Origin: Acidobacteriaceae bacterium dw_441
GTDB lineage: Bacteria > Acidobacteriota > Terriglobia > Terriglobales > Acidobacteriaceae
Assembly: GCA_018449715.1 (NCBI GenBank)
Contig: JAAVVA010000005.1
Span: forward strand, 248,001-312,000
Direction of reading: 5' to 3'
DNA: 64,000 bases
Part shown: piece after piece, positions 54,910 through 63,286 of the stretch
Position numbering within the stretch: position 1 is the stretch's first letter
Layout of the letters: every line of letters begins with the position of its first letter
The notes under the pieces: model-generated
The model's input: only the letters and a program-made list of their open reading frames with translations
Databases searched by the model: none
Told to the model about the DNA's origin: nothing
Position numbers and translations under genes: made by a program

Positions 54910-55902
54910 TCACCCAGCCCGCACCAGCCGCCCCCTGCGGCTGACGATGGAGAGCTTCTCGGTCTTCAGAATCTTCTTTGCCTGATCCCGCGCATGGCTC
55001 GCCCAGGGGCCCACCGGGTCGAGCCGAACATAGGCCAGCCAGTGCCGCAGAGCACGCCGCTTCATCCCCTGCCGCTCGTAGGCCAGGGCCAGGTTGTAGT
55101 GCGCGTCCGCGTACTGAGGAACCAGCGCCACGGCCCGCTGATAAGCCTCTGTGGCCTCGTCCAGCTGCTGCATCTCGTCCAGAACGTTGCCCAGGTCGAA
55201 GAAGGCCAGCGCGTACTCAGGATCGGCCACGGTGGCCCGGCGATAGAGCTTCTCCGCCTGCTCGAACCGTCGCAGGTTGTACTGGATCGTCCCAAGGTTG
55301 ATCAGCGAAGGAGCATGGTCCGGCTGCACCGCAAGGATGGCGTCGTAAAGCATCACCGCCTGCTGCACCGTCTCCGAGCGCTCCTCAAGCTGCACCGCGC
55401 GCAGAAACATCTCCTGCATCTCGGCCATCTGCTGCGCCCACGAGTCTCCGGTCCGCACGATCTCCAGCCGGGAGCCGGAGGAGGCGTCGAAGTCGAAGGC
55501 AAGCTGCTGCGTCAGAGGATCGACCAGAGCGCCGCCGATGCGGAAGGCCAGGTGCGACCCGCGCCGCACTGCCGAGCTTTCAAGCAGAGGATTCCGCATT
55601 CCAGCCACGCGCTGCATCGCGTCGATCGAGGCCCGAATGCTTCTGGCCGTGATCCGCGCCCGCGGCTTGGATGCATGTGTATTCGACGTATGAGCCTGGG
55701 ACGCAGGTGTTTTGGCCGCGTGCATCTGGAGGTCGCGCAAGGCTCGAAGCTGCCCCAGCTCTTCGAAGGAATAATCGTCTCTGGAGGGAATCAGCCCCAC
55801 CCGTTCCCACGACGAAAGCTGTCGTGTATTCAGGTGCAGAATCCGAAGGACGTCTTGCCGGTTATATCGGGTCTCGGTCACGATCGGTATCTCGCTGGTC
55901 AA
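54910..55902 (-). CDS. MerR-type helix-turn-helix protein with TPR repeats
   Basis: A 330-residue fusion. The N-terminus is a MerR-like winged helix: YNRQDVLRILHLNTRQLSSWERVGLI, then YSFEELGQLRALRDLQ. After a linker and an unassigned middle region, the C-terminal half holds at least three tetratricopeptide repeats (INLGTIQYNLRRFEQAEKLY, FDLGNVLDEMQQLDEATEAY, YNLALAYERQGMKRRALRHW). MerR-TPR fusions are found in Acidobacteriota; the TPR part probably binds a partner protein and the winged helix DNA. Monocistronic; no neighbour suggests a regulon. Confidence 0.85.
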   Translation of the reverse strand: MTSEIPIVTETRYNRQDVLRILHLNTRQLSSWERVGLIPSRDDYSFEELGQLRALRDLQMHAAKTPASQAHTSNTHASKPRARITARSIRASIDAMQRVAGMRNPLLESSAVRRGSHLAFRIGGALVDPLTQQLAFDFDASSGSRLEIVRTGDSWAQQMAEMQEMFLRAVQLEERSETVQQAVMLYDAILAVQPDHAPSLINLGTIQYNLRRFEQAEKLYRRATVADPEYALAFFDLGNVLDEMQQLDEATEAYQRAVALVPQYADAHYNLALAYERQGMKRRALRHWLAYVRLDPVGPWASHARDQAKKILKTEKLSIVSRRGRLVRAG

Positions 55903-56069
55903 CCGTCTCCAGGGTCTGGGCCTTTCTTGTTTGGAGTATGCTTCTAAAACCTTTGTGTATCAAGAGGTTTGAAGCCCTCATCCATGAAATTCCCGTGGAT
56001 AACGTGTACCAAACCGGATTCGGAACGCCCAGGCGTGGAAAAACCTTCCCGTAACAGGAAAAGAGAAGA

Positions 56070-57473
56070 TTATTGCGTGACCGCTGAGAGCAGCAGAGTC
56101 CGAGCGGCGGCCCGCGAATCGCGGATCAGATCCGGCAGACCGACGCCGCGATAGCCGTTACCCAGCAGCGTAAGACCTCCAAGGTTGCCGACCCTCGCAT
56201 CCAGCTCCGCCATGCGTTCCAGGTGACCGACCGCGTACTGTGGAAGGGACTGGGGAAGGCGCCGCACCACGGTCACGCGAGGCTCAGGCAGAGGACCGAG
56301 AATCCTCGCCAGCTCCATCCGGGCAATCGCTGTAATCTCGTCGTTGCCGCAGTTCAGCACGCGCTCAACGGAGGAGCCGCCGAAGAAGGCGCGCAAAAGG
56401 CGGCCGCCCTCGGGAACGCGCCCCGGAAACTTCTGGTCCATGAAGGTGCAGGCCAACAGAAGACTCTTCGAATCCGACCCCGGAGGCACGAGGAAGCCGA
56501 AACCTGACGGCACAGGAACAGCCGCCGCATCCTCGAAGCCGAAGCCCACGACTACGGCGGAGCTAGCATCCATCTCCATCAGCTCGGCGGCGCGGGCATC
56601 GACCGGAGCAAGCAGCTCACGTGCGATGTGTACCGGGGTCGCCAGCAGCACGAAGTCGTACCGCTCGTCGCCGGTTTTGGTCGAGACGACCCACTCCTCG
56701 CCTTCACGAGCGAGGGCCGTCACCTTGGTGTGAAGGCGAACCCACTCCTGCGGGACCGAGGAGATCATGCGGTCAATCAGGGTTCCAAGGCCGCTTCGCA
56801 GCGTAGTGAAGATCGGAGTTTTATTGTTCGCGGAAGCGACACGCGCCCGCAGTCCGGCGATCAGGCTTCCATGCTCTCGTTCCATCGCGACAAACGGAGC
56901 CATCACGGACTGCACACTAAGCTGCGTGACATCGCCGCCGAAGACGCCGCTCAGCAGCGGAGCGCCAATCTTGTGCAACACCTCATCCCCGAAGTGCCTG
57001 CGAACGAACGATGCGATGCTCTCATCGTGGTCAGGAGCAGCAGCCTTCAACTCGTCGGGGCGAAGAAGCTCCTGCTGGAAGGCGGTCTTCGCCTCTTCGC
57101 TGAAGAGGTCGGAGGCGTCGAGCGTCGCAAGGTCCGTCGGGACCATCATGCGCATCCCGTCGGGAATTGCCTTCAGGGCGTTGTCGCTCAGGACGTAGGT
57201 TCTGCGCTGGTGATCGTTCGAATGGATCAGCTCGTCTTCGAGGCCCAGCTCGATGGCAAGCTCACGCGCCCACGGCTTTTCGCTCATCCATCCGTCGGGT
57301 CCGCCTTCGATGACGAAGCCACCTTCGCGCACCGTCTCGATGATGCCGCCCAGGTGCGACGAAGCCTCGTAGAGCGCGACGTGCAGAGGTTCTTCCCGTT
57401 CGGCGCGGCGGGCAAGCTCACAGGCCGCAGCCAGCCCCGCGATTCCGCCGCCGAGGATGGCGATGCGTTTCAT
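56070..57473 (-). CDS. hemG: FAD-dependent protoporphyrinogen/coproporphyrinogen oxidase (HemY type)
   Basis: 467 residues. The FAD site is ILGGGIAGLAAACELARR at the N-terminus followed by the ALYEASSHLGGIIETV acidic turn; the family signature FVIEGGPDGW follows, and the C-terminus has LLGNGYRGVGLPDLIRDS. It oxidises protoporphyrinogen IX, or coproporphyrinogen III in the coproporphyrin-dependent route, using oxygen. Starts at ATG 57473, overlapping the ferrochelatase stop as ATGA. An upstream in-frame extension exists but lies within hemH in another frame and is not coding. Confidence 0.93.
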   Translation of the reverse strand: MKRIAILGGGIAGLAAACELARRAEREEPLHVALYEASSHLGGIIETVREGGFVIEGGPDGWMSEKPWARELAIELGLEDELIHSNDHQRRTYVLSDNALKAIPDGMRMMVPTDLATLDASDLFSEEAKTAFQQELLRPDELKAAAPDHDESIASFVRRHFGDEVLHKIGAPLLSGVFGGDVTQLSVQSVMAPFVAMEREHGSLIAGLRARVASANNKTPIFTTLRSGLGTLIDRMISSVPQEWVRLHTKVTALAREGEEWVVSTKTGDERYDFVLLATPVHIARELLAPVDARAAELMEMDASSAVVVGFGFEDAAAVPVPSGFGFLVPPGSDSKSLLLACTFMDQKFPGRVPEGGRLLRAFFGGSSVERVLNCGNDEITAIARMELARILGPLPEPRVTVVRRLPQSLPQYAVGHLERMAELDARVGNLGGLTLLGNGYRGVGLPDLIRDSRAAARTLLLSAVTQ

Positions 57474-58459
57474 GCACTCACCTTTTCGAAGGGAACAGTG
57501 GTCGAGGTTGCGAGATCGGCCAGTGCGCGGGTGAGCGTGGCCGAGTCGTTGAGGCTTTCTGCGCGTGTGAGCTTCAGGCCCATTCCTCCTGCCAGTTCCT
57601 TGAAGGCGATGTCGATGTCGTACAGGATCTCGACGTGGTCGCAGAGAAAGCCGATGGGCTGCAGTACGACGCTGGTGTGCCCCTCGTCGCGCAGAGTCGT
57701 CAGCACCTCCTCGACGGTCGGCCCAAGCCAAGGGCCTCCGCTTACGCCCTGACTCTGGAAGGCGAAGCGATAGTCCTGTTCGGTGAGTCCGAGCCGCTCG
57801 GCGACCAGCGCCGCAGTCCTCTTCGCCTGCTCGGGATAAGGATCGGGCGTGTCCTGCATCGGTGTTCCGGGGCGCGCTCCCTCGATGGAGGCCGGGCCGG
57901 TCATCACGGTGCGGGTGGGAACGCTGTGCGCTGTGAAGAGGACCGGAACCTTCCGGCCCGCCTCTGCATTCGCCGCGTCCAGCACCGGTTGCAGCTTCTC
58001 GACGAAGGCCTCGACCAGCAGGGGATGTTCTGCCCACGCCGAAAGGAACTCGATCTCCATCCCGGTCGCCGCTGCAAGCAACGCCTTGCGATACAGCCCG
58101 ACGCTGGTGCGCGAGTTCTGCGGGGCCAGGCAAAGAGCCCGGATCTTCGTCACGCCGTCGGCCCGCATCTGCTCGACGACATCGGCGATGTAGGGCGACC
58201 AGTTCCGCATGGCCGCGTAGACCGGCGTTCCGACGAGCAGGTTTTCGAGAGCCTCTCCCTGCGCGAAGGTCCACTTCGTCAGATGTGGCGAATCCTCGCC
58301 CGGAGTCTCCCGCAGGCCAATCAACGAGTAGCGATGCTTTAGCTCTTCGACGACCTCGGCGGGCATGGGCCGTCCGCTCGTGACCTTGCTGAGATACTCG
58401 GCCATTTCGCCGAGCACGTCCGGGGTCCCATGCGCGAGCAGAAGAATGGCGTGGCTCAT
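57470..58459 (-). CDS. hemH: Ferrochelatase
   Basis: 329 residues. ILLLAHGTPD opens the protein, LCLAPQNSRTSVG and the metal-binding histidine in LFTAHSVP near residue 180 are conserved, and the acidic metal path appears in IGFLCDHVEILYDID. Inserts iron into protoporphyrin IX or coproporphyrin III. The ATG at 58459 overlaps the hemE stop (ATGA) and directly precedes the first strand. Middle gene of hemE-hemH-hemG. Confidence 0.93.
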   Translation of the reverse strand: MSHAILLLAHGTPDVLGEMAEYLSKVTSGRPMPAEVVEELKHRYSLIGLRETPGEDSPHLTKWTFAQGEALENLLVGTPVYAAMRNWSPYIADVVEQMRADGVTKIRALCLAPQNSRTSVGLYRKALLAAATGMEIEFLSAWAEHPLLVEAFVEKLQPVLDAANAEAGRKVPVLFTAHSVPTRTVMTGPASIEGARPGTPMQDTPDPYPEQAKRTAALVAERLGLTEQDYRFAFQSQGVSGGPWLGPTVEEVLTTLRDEGHTSVVLQPIGFLCDHVEILYDIDIAFKELAGGMGLKLTRAESLNDSATLTRALADLATSTTVPFEKVSA

Positions 58460-59556
58460 CGTGCGGAGAGCTCCTTCACCCATTCGACGGTTTTGATGAC
58501 GTTCTCGACCGGGGTGCCGGGGACGATGCCGTGGCCAAGGTTGAAGATGTGTCCGGGGCGTCCGGCTGCGGCGTCGAGCACCTCGCGCACACGGGTCTGA
58601 AGGACATCTTCCGGAGCGAAAAGAGCGATGGGATCGAGGTTGCCCTGCACCGCGCAGCCTTCTCCGATGGCCTTCCAGCCTTCAGCGAGGGGAACGCGCC
58701 AGTCGAGGCCGATGACGTCGGCTCCGGTCTCGCGCATGGTGGATAGCAGTGAGGCGGTATCGACACCAAAGTAGATGACCGGAACCCCGAGGGCTTGAAT
58801 GCGCCGCACAAGCTCGGTCGTGGGCTGCAGGCAGTACTCGCGGTAGTCTGTGACGCCGAGCGCCCCGGCCCAGCTATCGAAGACCTGGATGACATCGGCC
58901 CCGGCCTCAACCTGCTGGGCGGCGTAGGCGACGAGAACGTCCACGAGCTTTTCCGTCAGCAGCGACCATGCGGCGCCATCGCCGTACATCATGCGCTTGG
59001 ACTCTATATAGTTGCGCGAAGAACCGCCCTCGATCATGTAGCTGGCCAGCGTGAACGGAGCGCCGCAGAAGCCGATGATGCCGAGCTGGTCGCCGTCGGG
59101 GCGGGGGGAAGAGAAGTGCTTCGAGACTTTTTCGATGGCCTGCGCGACGTACTGCAGCTCTTCGACGCGATCGGTGCGAAGTGCCTGCACCTGTTCGAGG
59201 GTCCGCACGGGCGAGTGAACGACCGGGCCTTCTCCGGCCAGAAACTCGAAGTCCACGCCCATCGGGGTGAAGGGAAGCAGAAGGTCGGCGAAGATGATGG
59301 CCGCGTCCACACCCAGCCGCTCGGCGGCGGTGATGGTGACCTCGGAGGCGATCTCGGGGGTCCTGCATATTTCAAGCAGAGTGTGGTGCTTGCGGACCGC
59401 CATGTACTCCGGCATGTAACGGCCAGCCTGCCGCAGCAACCAGACCGGCGTGCGGTCCACAGGTTGCCGGAGACACGCCCTTACGAAGCGGCTGGTTCCG
59501 CCTGCGAGGGCTGTGCTGGTGGTGTCGTCGTTTCGTTCTGAGGGTGCATGATTCAA
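58456..59556 (-). CDS. hemE: Uroporphyrinogen decarboxylase
   Basis: 366 residues. The signature RQAGRYMPEY holds the substrate-binding arginines; FADLLLPFTPMG, GIIGFCGAPFTLASYMIEGG and the catalytic Asp/Tyr region and the C-terminal HIFNLGHGIVPGTP are all present. Decarboxylates the four acetates of uroporphyrinogen III to coproporphyrinogen III. First gene of the heme operon, coupled to hemH by ATGA. The order hemE-hemH-hemY matches the hemEHY operon of Bacillus. Confidence 0.95.
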   Translation of the reverse strand: MNHAPSERNDDTTSTALAGGTSRFVRACLRQPVDRTPVWLLRQAGRYMPEYMAVRKHHTLLEICRTPEIASEVTITAAERLGVDAAIIFADLLLPFTPMGVDFEFLAGEGPVVHSPVRTLEQVQALRTDRVEELQYVAQAIEKVSKHFSSPRPDGDQLGIIGFCGAPFTLASYMIEGGSSRNYIESKRMMYGDGAAWSLLTEKLVDVLVAYAAQQVEAGADVIQVFDSWAGALGVTDYREYCLQPTTELVRRIQALGVPVIYFGVDTASLLSTMRETGADVIGLDWRVPLAEGWKAIGEGCAVQGNLDPIALFAPEDVLQTRVREVLDAAAGRPGHIFNLGHGIVPGTPVENVIKTVEWVKELSAR

Positions 59557-59680
59557 TGCCTGTCTCCCATATTTGAGGGTAGCACCGGCAGGGAGCGGCC
59601 TTCCACGCAGAGACTGCGAAGACCAAAAATGTGTGCGGTATGCGATTTCGGCGAGAAGATATTCCGCGGAAACAGCAAAA

Positions 59681-59708
59681 CGCGGCTCGCCGATGGGGCA
59701 AAGCCGCG
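59681..59708 (-). terminator. Terminator after purS
   Basis: CGCGGCT (59681-59687) and AGCCGCG (59702-59708) form a 7 bp stem. On the minus strand it is followed by GTTTTGCTGTTT, a reasonable T tract, 19 bases after the purS stop. Confidence 0.6.
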
Positions 59709-59726
59709 TGATCTCCTGAGCTTCGA

Positions 59727-59972
59727 TTACTCTTCGATGCGGAAGCTGGCTTCTTCGATGACGGGGTTGGTCAGGACCTCGCGGACGATGCGGGCGACCT
59801 CGGCCTCCGCCTCGGCGCGGTCGAGACCGTCGTCGAGCGTGAGCACAAAATACTTGCCCTGGCGGACATCGGATACACCGCGGTACTGCATTCTGCGCAG
59901 CGCATCGGCCACTGTCTGCCCCTGGGCATCCAGCACGGTTCGTTTCAGCGTGACATAGACATGAGCCTTCAT
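59727..59972 (-). CDS. purS: Phosphoribosylformylglycinamidine synthase subunit PurS
   Basis: 81 residues, the exact size of the PurS family: HVYVTLKRTVLDAQGQTVADAL, then GVSDVRQGKYFVLTL and the helix EAEVARIVREVLTNPVIEEASFRI. PurS forms the small bridge between PurQ and PurL in purine synthesis. The partner genes purQ and purL are not adjacent in the window, so the purine genes are dispersed. Confidence 0.93.
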   Translation of the reverse strand: MKAHVYVTLKRTVLDAQGQTVADALRRMQYRGVSDVRQGKYFVLTLDDGLDRAEAEAEVARIVREVLTNPVIEEASFRIEE

Positions 59973-60110
59973 CTTGTTTGATTATAGACGTGATGCGGTC
60001 TTCGAAATCGAACTCTGCCAGCAGGATCGGCGCTGCATCTGTTCGGCGGCCACCCCTGGCCGTACCAGTTGCGAGCTACTTCGCAGATAACGAGAAGAGA
60101 AATCAATCCT

Positions 60111-60653
60111 ATGCCAAATTATCTTGAGCTTCCGGTGGGGCCGAACTCGCCTGAGGTGATAAATGCCGTCATCGAGATTCCGCTGGAAGGAATCAACAAG
60201 TACGAGTACGACAAGGAGCTTCATGTCTTTCGTCTCGACCGCAATCTCTATTCGCCGGTGCACTACCCGGGGGACTATGGGTTCATTCCCTCGACCCTGA
60301 GCGAGGACGGCGACCCGCTCGACGTCCTGGTGTTGGTCGATGCCGCGAGCTTCCCCGGATGCGTGATGGAGGTTCGTCCCATCGGCCTGCTGGAGATGCG
60401 TGACCAGGGTGTTAGCGACGAGAAGGTTCTGGCGGTCGGCAAGGGGAATCCTCGCTACAAGGACGTCTGGAACTTTTCGGAGATCTACCCGCACATGCTG
60501 AAGGAGATCACCCACTTCTTCGCGATCTACAAGGATCTCGAGGGCAAGCGGGTGGAGGTGAAGGGCTGGCGTGACGCGGCCTTTGCTCGCTCCAAGGTGG
60601 TGGAGGCGCAGCAGCGCTTCCTCGACAACAAGGCTGCAAAGGATTCCAAGTAA
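60111..60653 (+). CDS. ppa: Inorganic pyrophosphatase (soluble, type I)
   Basis: 180 residues. Signature DGDPLDVLVLVD carries three metal-binding aspartates; the substrate lysine/arginine in NKYEYDKELHVFRLDR and the YPGDYGFIPSTL strand are present. Cleaves pyrophosphate in the cytoplasm. ATG at 60111 gives the standard N-terminus (MPNYLELPVG). It diverges from purS and is followed by tRNA-Ser. Confidence 0.95.
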   Translation: MPNYLELPVGPNSPEVINAVIEIPLEGINKYEYDKELHVFRLDRNLYSPVHYPGDYGFIPSTLSEDGDPLDVLVLVDAASFPGCVMEVRPIGLLEMRDQGVSDEKVLAVGKGNPRYKDVWNFSEIYPHMLKEITHFFAIYKDLEGKRVEVKGWRDAAFARSKVVEAQQRFLDNKAAKDSK

Positions 60654-60781
60654 GGGTTCGTCTCAGAGATTCGGGCCTCTGCCGGAGGAATTTTTCCGGC
60701 AGGGCTCGGATTTCGTGAACACATGCAACCCAGAGTGCAAACGGGCACGGTATAATCACCAGAAGCCGAGGATATACATCC

Positions 60782-60874
60782 GGAGAGTTGGCCGAGTGGC
60801 TGAAGGCGGCGGTTTGCTAAACCGTTATAGGGTCAAAAGCTCTATCGGGGGTTCGAATCCCCCACTCTCCGCCA
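60782..60874 (+). tRNA. tRNA-Ser(GCT)
   Basis: A 93-base class II tRNA: acceptor GGAGAGT with ACTCTCC, long variable arm, anticodon loop with GCT in TTTGCTAAA, T arm GGGGGTTCGAATCCCCC, encoded CCA at 60872-60874. Confidence 0.95.
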
Positions 60875-60914
60875 GATTCTTTCCCCGCGCATTTCCCCTT
60901 TTCAATTCAAAAGC

Positions 60915-61832
60915 TTAGGAGACTTCGTTTCTCGAACGGAGAAGCTCTGTGACCTCCTGCTCGTCTGCGAGCGAGGGCTGCGCACCGCGTCGTGTGACCG
61001 AGATGGCAGCTGCGGCGGATGCGAAACGGGCAGCATCCTTTACGGAGCTGCCGCGAGCGAGGCTGGTGGCGAAGGCTCCGTTGAAGGCGTCTCCGGCGGC
61101 GGTCGTGTCGATTGCGGTCACAGAGAAGGCGGGAATCCACTCCCGCGAGCCGTCCTGTGTGGCCACGAGCGCTCCCTCGGAACTGCGTTTCAGGATGACG
61201 TTGGCGATGCCACGATCGAAGAGGCGGGTGACGCTCTCCTCGGCGGTCTCGCAGTTCGGAGCGTAGAAAGAGGCCTCTGTCTGGTTTGGGGTGAACCAGG
61301 TGACCTTCCGCAGCACGGCGTCGGGAAGCTCTGCCGCAGGGGCCGGGTCGAGCATGAAAGGTATGCCGTAGCGGGAGCAGGTCTCCGCCAGCCACGCGAT
61401 GGACTCCAGAGGAATCTCAAGCTGGGCCAGCACGAGGGCGGCTTCTTGGATGAGGTCGAGTTTGGTTTCGAGATACTCCGGCGTGACCGCAAGGTTCGCT
61501 CCCGGCACGACGAGGATGGAGTTCTCCCCCGCCGCATCGACCACGATGCTTGCGACACCCGAGTTCTGCTGAACGGAACGGATGTGGGAGATGTCGACGC
61601 CGAATCCTTTCAGCGTCTCGAGCAGCTGCCGTCCGAAGACATCGTCGCCGATGGCTCCCAGCAGGATGGATGGGTGCCCGAGTCGGGCGACGGCTACAGC
61701 CTGATTCGCGCCCTTGCCGCCGGAGTGCATCTCGAAGCTGCTGCCGATGATCGTCTCTCCCGGCCGTGGAATGCGATTCGTGCGTGAGACGAGGTCCATG
61801 TTGATGCTTCCGAAGACGACGATGGGTTTCAT
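60915..61832 (-). CDS. rbsK: Ribokinase (PfkB family)
   Basis: 305 residues. PfkB signature 1 near the N-terminus (SGGKGANQAVAVARLG) and signature 2 with the catalytic aspartate (DTTAAGDAFNGAFA) near residue 245. SINMDLVSRTNRIPRPGET is typical of ribokinase and the HSGGKGAN motif binds ribose. Phosphorylates D-ribose to ribose-5-phosphate. No rbs transporter or rbsD lies adjacent, so ribose may come from nucleoside salvage. Confidence 0.92.
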   Translation of the reverse strand: MKPIVVFGSINMDLVSRTNRIPRPGETIIGSSFEMHSGGKGANQAVAVARLGHPSILLGAIGDDVFGRQLLETLKGFGVDISHIRSVQQNSGVASIVVDAAGENSILVVPGANLAVTPEYLETKLDLIQEAALVLAQLEIPLESIAWLAETCSRYGIPFMLDPAPAAELPDAVLRKVTWFTPNQTEASFYAPNCETAEESVTRLFDRGIANVILKRSSEGALVATQDGSREWIPAFSVTAIDTTAAGDAFNGAFATSLARGSSVKDAARFASAAAAISVTRRGAQPSLADEQEVTELLRSRNEVS

Positions 61833-61922
61833 GTAAGTCCTTTGCTCCGAAACGCCGCAGAGGGAGATTTGATGGAGCTATGTGGTCTTTGATAGTGTTC
61901 GGTACGTCTCACACGATAATTC

Positions 61923-62495
61923 ATGCCCGACACCTTGCCCCAAAGCACGGAAACCTCCCTGTTGCAGAGACTCGCTTCTGCGAAGGAAAAGGCGTCTCTG
62001 GAAGAGGAGGTTTTGAGCTTCTACGACCTGTTCCAGACGCGCCTGCTTCGGTATGCCGTCTCGCTGGGGCTGAAGACGCAGGACGCCGAAGACATCATTC
62101 AGGAGGTCTTTCTGGCGCTGTTCCGCCATCTTCAGCTGGGCCGGTCGCGGGAGAATCTTCGGGGATGGATCTTTCGCGTGACGCACAACCTCGCGCTCAA
62201 GCGGAGAATACGGTATCGCAGGGAGGATCTCGCGGACGAGGGCGGGCACGACCTTCTCGCATCGTCTTTGACGAATCCGGAGGAGGAGCTGCTCTTCAGC
62301 GAGCGGCAGACGCGGTTGCGGAGGGCGTTTTCCGCGCTTCCCGAGGCCGACCGCCTGTGCCTTCAGCTGCGAGCCGAAGGATTGAAGTATCGCGAGATCG
62401 CGGATGTGTTAGGAATATCCCTTGGAAGCGTGGCGAATTCGCTGGGGCGGTCGATGAGCCGCCTGCGGCGCAGTGACGGAGAGAGCGCAGGATGA
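61923..62495 (+). CDS. RNA polymerase ECF-type sigma factor
   Basis: 190 residues with sigma region 2 (YAVSLGLKTQDAEDIIQEVFLALF, then NLRGWIFRVTHNLALKR) and region 4 (LPEADRLCLQLRAEGLKYREIADVLGISLGSVANSL). The short linker of about 60 residues is typical of ECF factors. It is followed with a four-base overlap by a zinc-finger anti-sigma factor, forming a regulatory pair. Its promoter set is unknown; autoregulation is likely. Confidence 0.92.
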   Translation: MPDTLPQSTETSLLQRLASAKEKASLEEEVLSFYDLFQTRLLRYAVSLGLKTQDAEDIIQEVFLALFRHLQLGRSRENLRGWIFRVTHNLALKRRIRYRREDLADEGGHDLLASSLTNPEEELLFSERQTRLRRAFSALPEADRLCLQLRAEGLKYREIADVLGISLGSVANSLGRSMSRLRRSDGESAG

Positions 62496-63283
62496 CCGGC
62501 GACAGGCACATCTCTCAGTTCGAGCTGGTTCGTTTCGTGGACGGCGAGGCCTCCGCGGAGGAACAGGCGCGCATTGCGTCGCATCTGGAGATGTGTGATG
62601 TTTGCCGCGAAGCTTTCACCGAGACCCGGTGGGCGTCGGAAGAGTTGAAGGTCGCGTACGAATCGATCGATCGTCAGCCGCAGGATGCGGACGGAGCGCG
62701 TTCTTTGCTGAGGTCACAGCTCGCCCATGAGGGACAGGGAGACTCTTCAGGGCTGGGAGCCAGTGCTTTTACCAGAACGAAGCTGTGGCCTCGCTATCTG
62801 TACGGAGCGATAGGCATCGCAGCGGCTGCGGCCCTCTTGTTCTTTGTTCCGGCGATCCGTTCGTCGCTTCCGGACCTCTCCGCTTCGCTTCCCAACCGCG
62901 GTCTGACGCCGGGAATGACTCGTCCGGTCGATGTGGAGCAGGTGTGTTCCGCGGAGGACGACGATCTTGACCCCGAGGTCTCGCCTTCAACGCAACAGAC
63001 GGTCTTTCAGGAGTACGGCATCTCGCGGGATAACTCGGCGCGGGACTTTCAGGTGGACTACTTGATCAGCCCGCAGCTGGGTGGAACGGACGATGTCCGC
63101 AACCTGTGGCCGCAGTCCTACAAGGTGACGGTCTGGAATGCTCGTGCGAAAGACCAGTTGGAGCGGCACCTGTACCAGCTGGTGTGCGAGAAGAAGATCA
63201 GCCTTGCGGACGCGCAGCACGATATCGCAACCAACTGGATTGCCGCCTACCAGAAGTACTTTCACACGAGCAGGCCGGTCTGA
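62492..63283 (+). CDS. Membrane anti-sigma factor with zinc finger
   Basis: 263 residues. The N-terminal zinc-binding motif appears as HLEMCDVCREAF (ZAS-type H-x3-C-x2-C) near residue 31. A single transmembrane helix lies near residue 103 (YGAIGIAAAAALLFFVPAI), placing the sigma-binding domain inside and the C-terminal 140 residues outside. The external part ends with a compact domain (VDYLISPQLGG, NLWPQSYKVTVWN, KISLADAQHDIATNWIAAYQ). Overlaps the sigma gene by ATGA. Proteolysis or ligand binding outside probably releases the sigma factor. Confidence 0.88.
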   Translation: MTGDRHISQFELVRFVDGEASAEEQARIASHLEMCDVCREAFTETRWASEELKVAYESIDRQPQDADGARSLLRSQLAHEGQGDSSGLGASAFTRTKLWPRYLYGAIGIAAAAALLFFVPAIRSSLPDLSASLPNRGLTPGMTRPVDVEQVCSAEDDDLDPEVSPSTQQTVFQEYGISRDNSARDFQVDYLISPQLGGTDDVRNLWPQSYKVTVWNARAKDQLERHLYQLVCEKKISLADAQHDIATNWIAAYQKYFHTSRPV

Positions 63284-63286
63284 GAA

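Noticed and set aside
56070-58274. Reading the heme oxidase as a 734-residue protein starting at 58274
   Set aside because: The first 267 codons lie in the wrong frame of ferrochelatase and are Arg/Gly-rich; the FAD motif begins right after the ATG at 57473, which overlaps the hemH stop.
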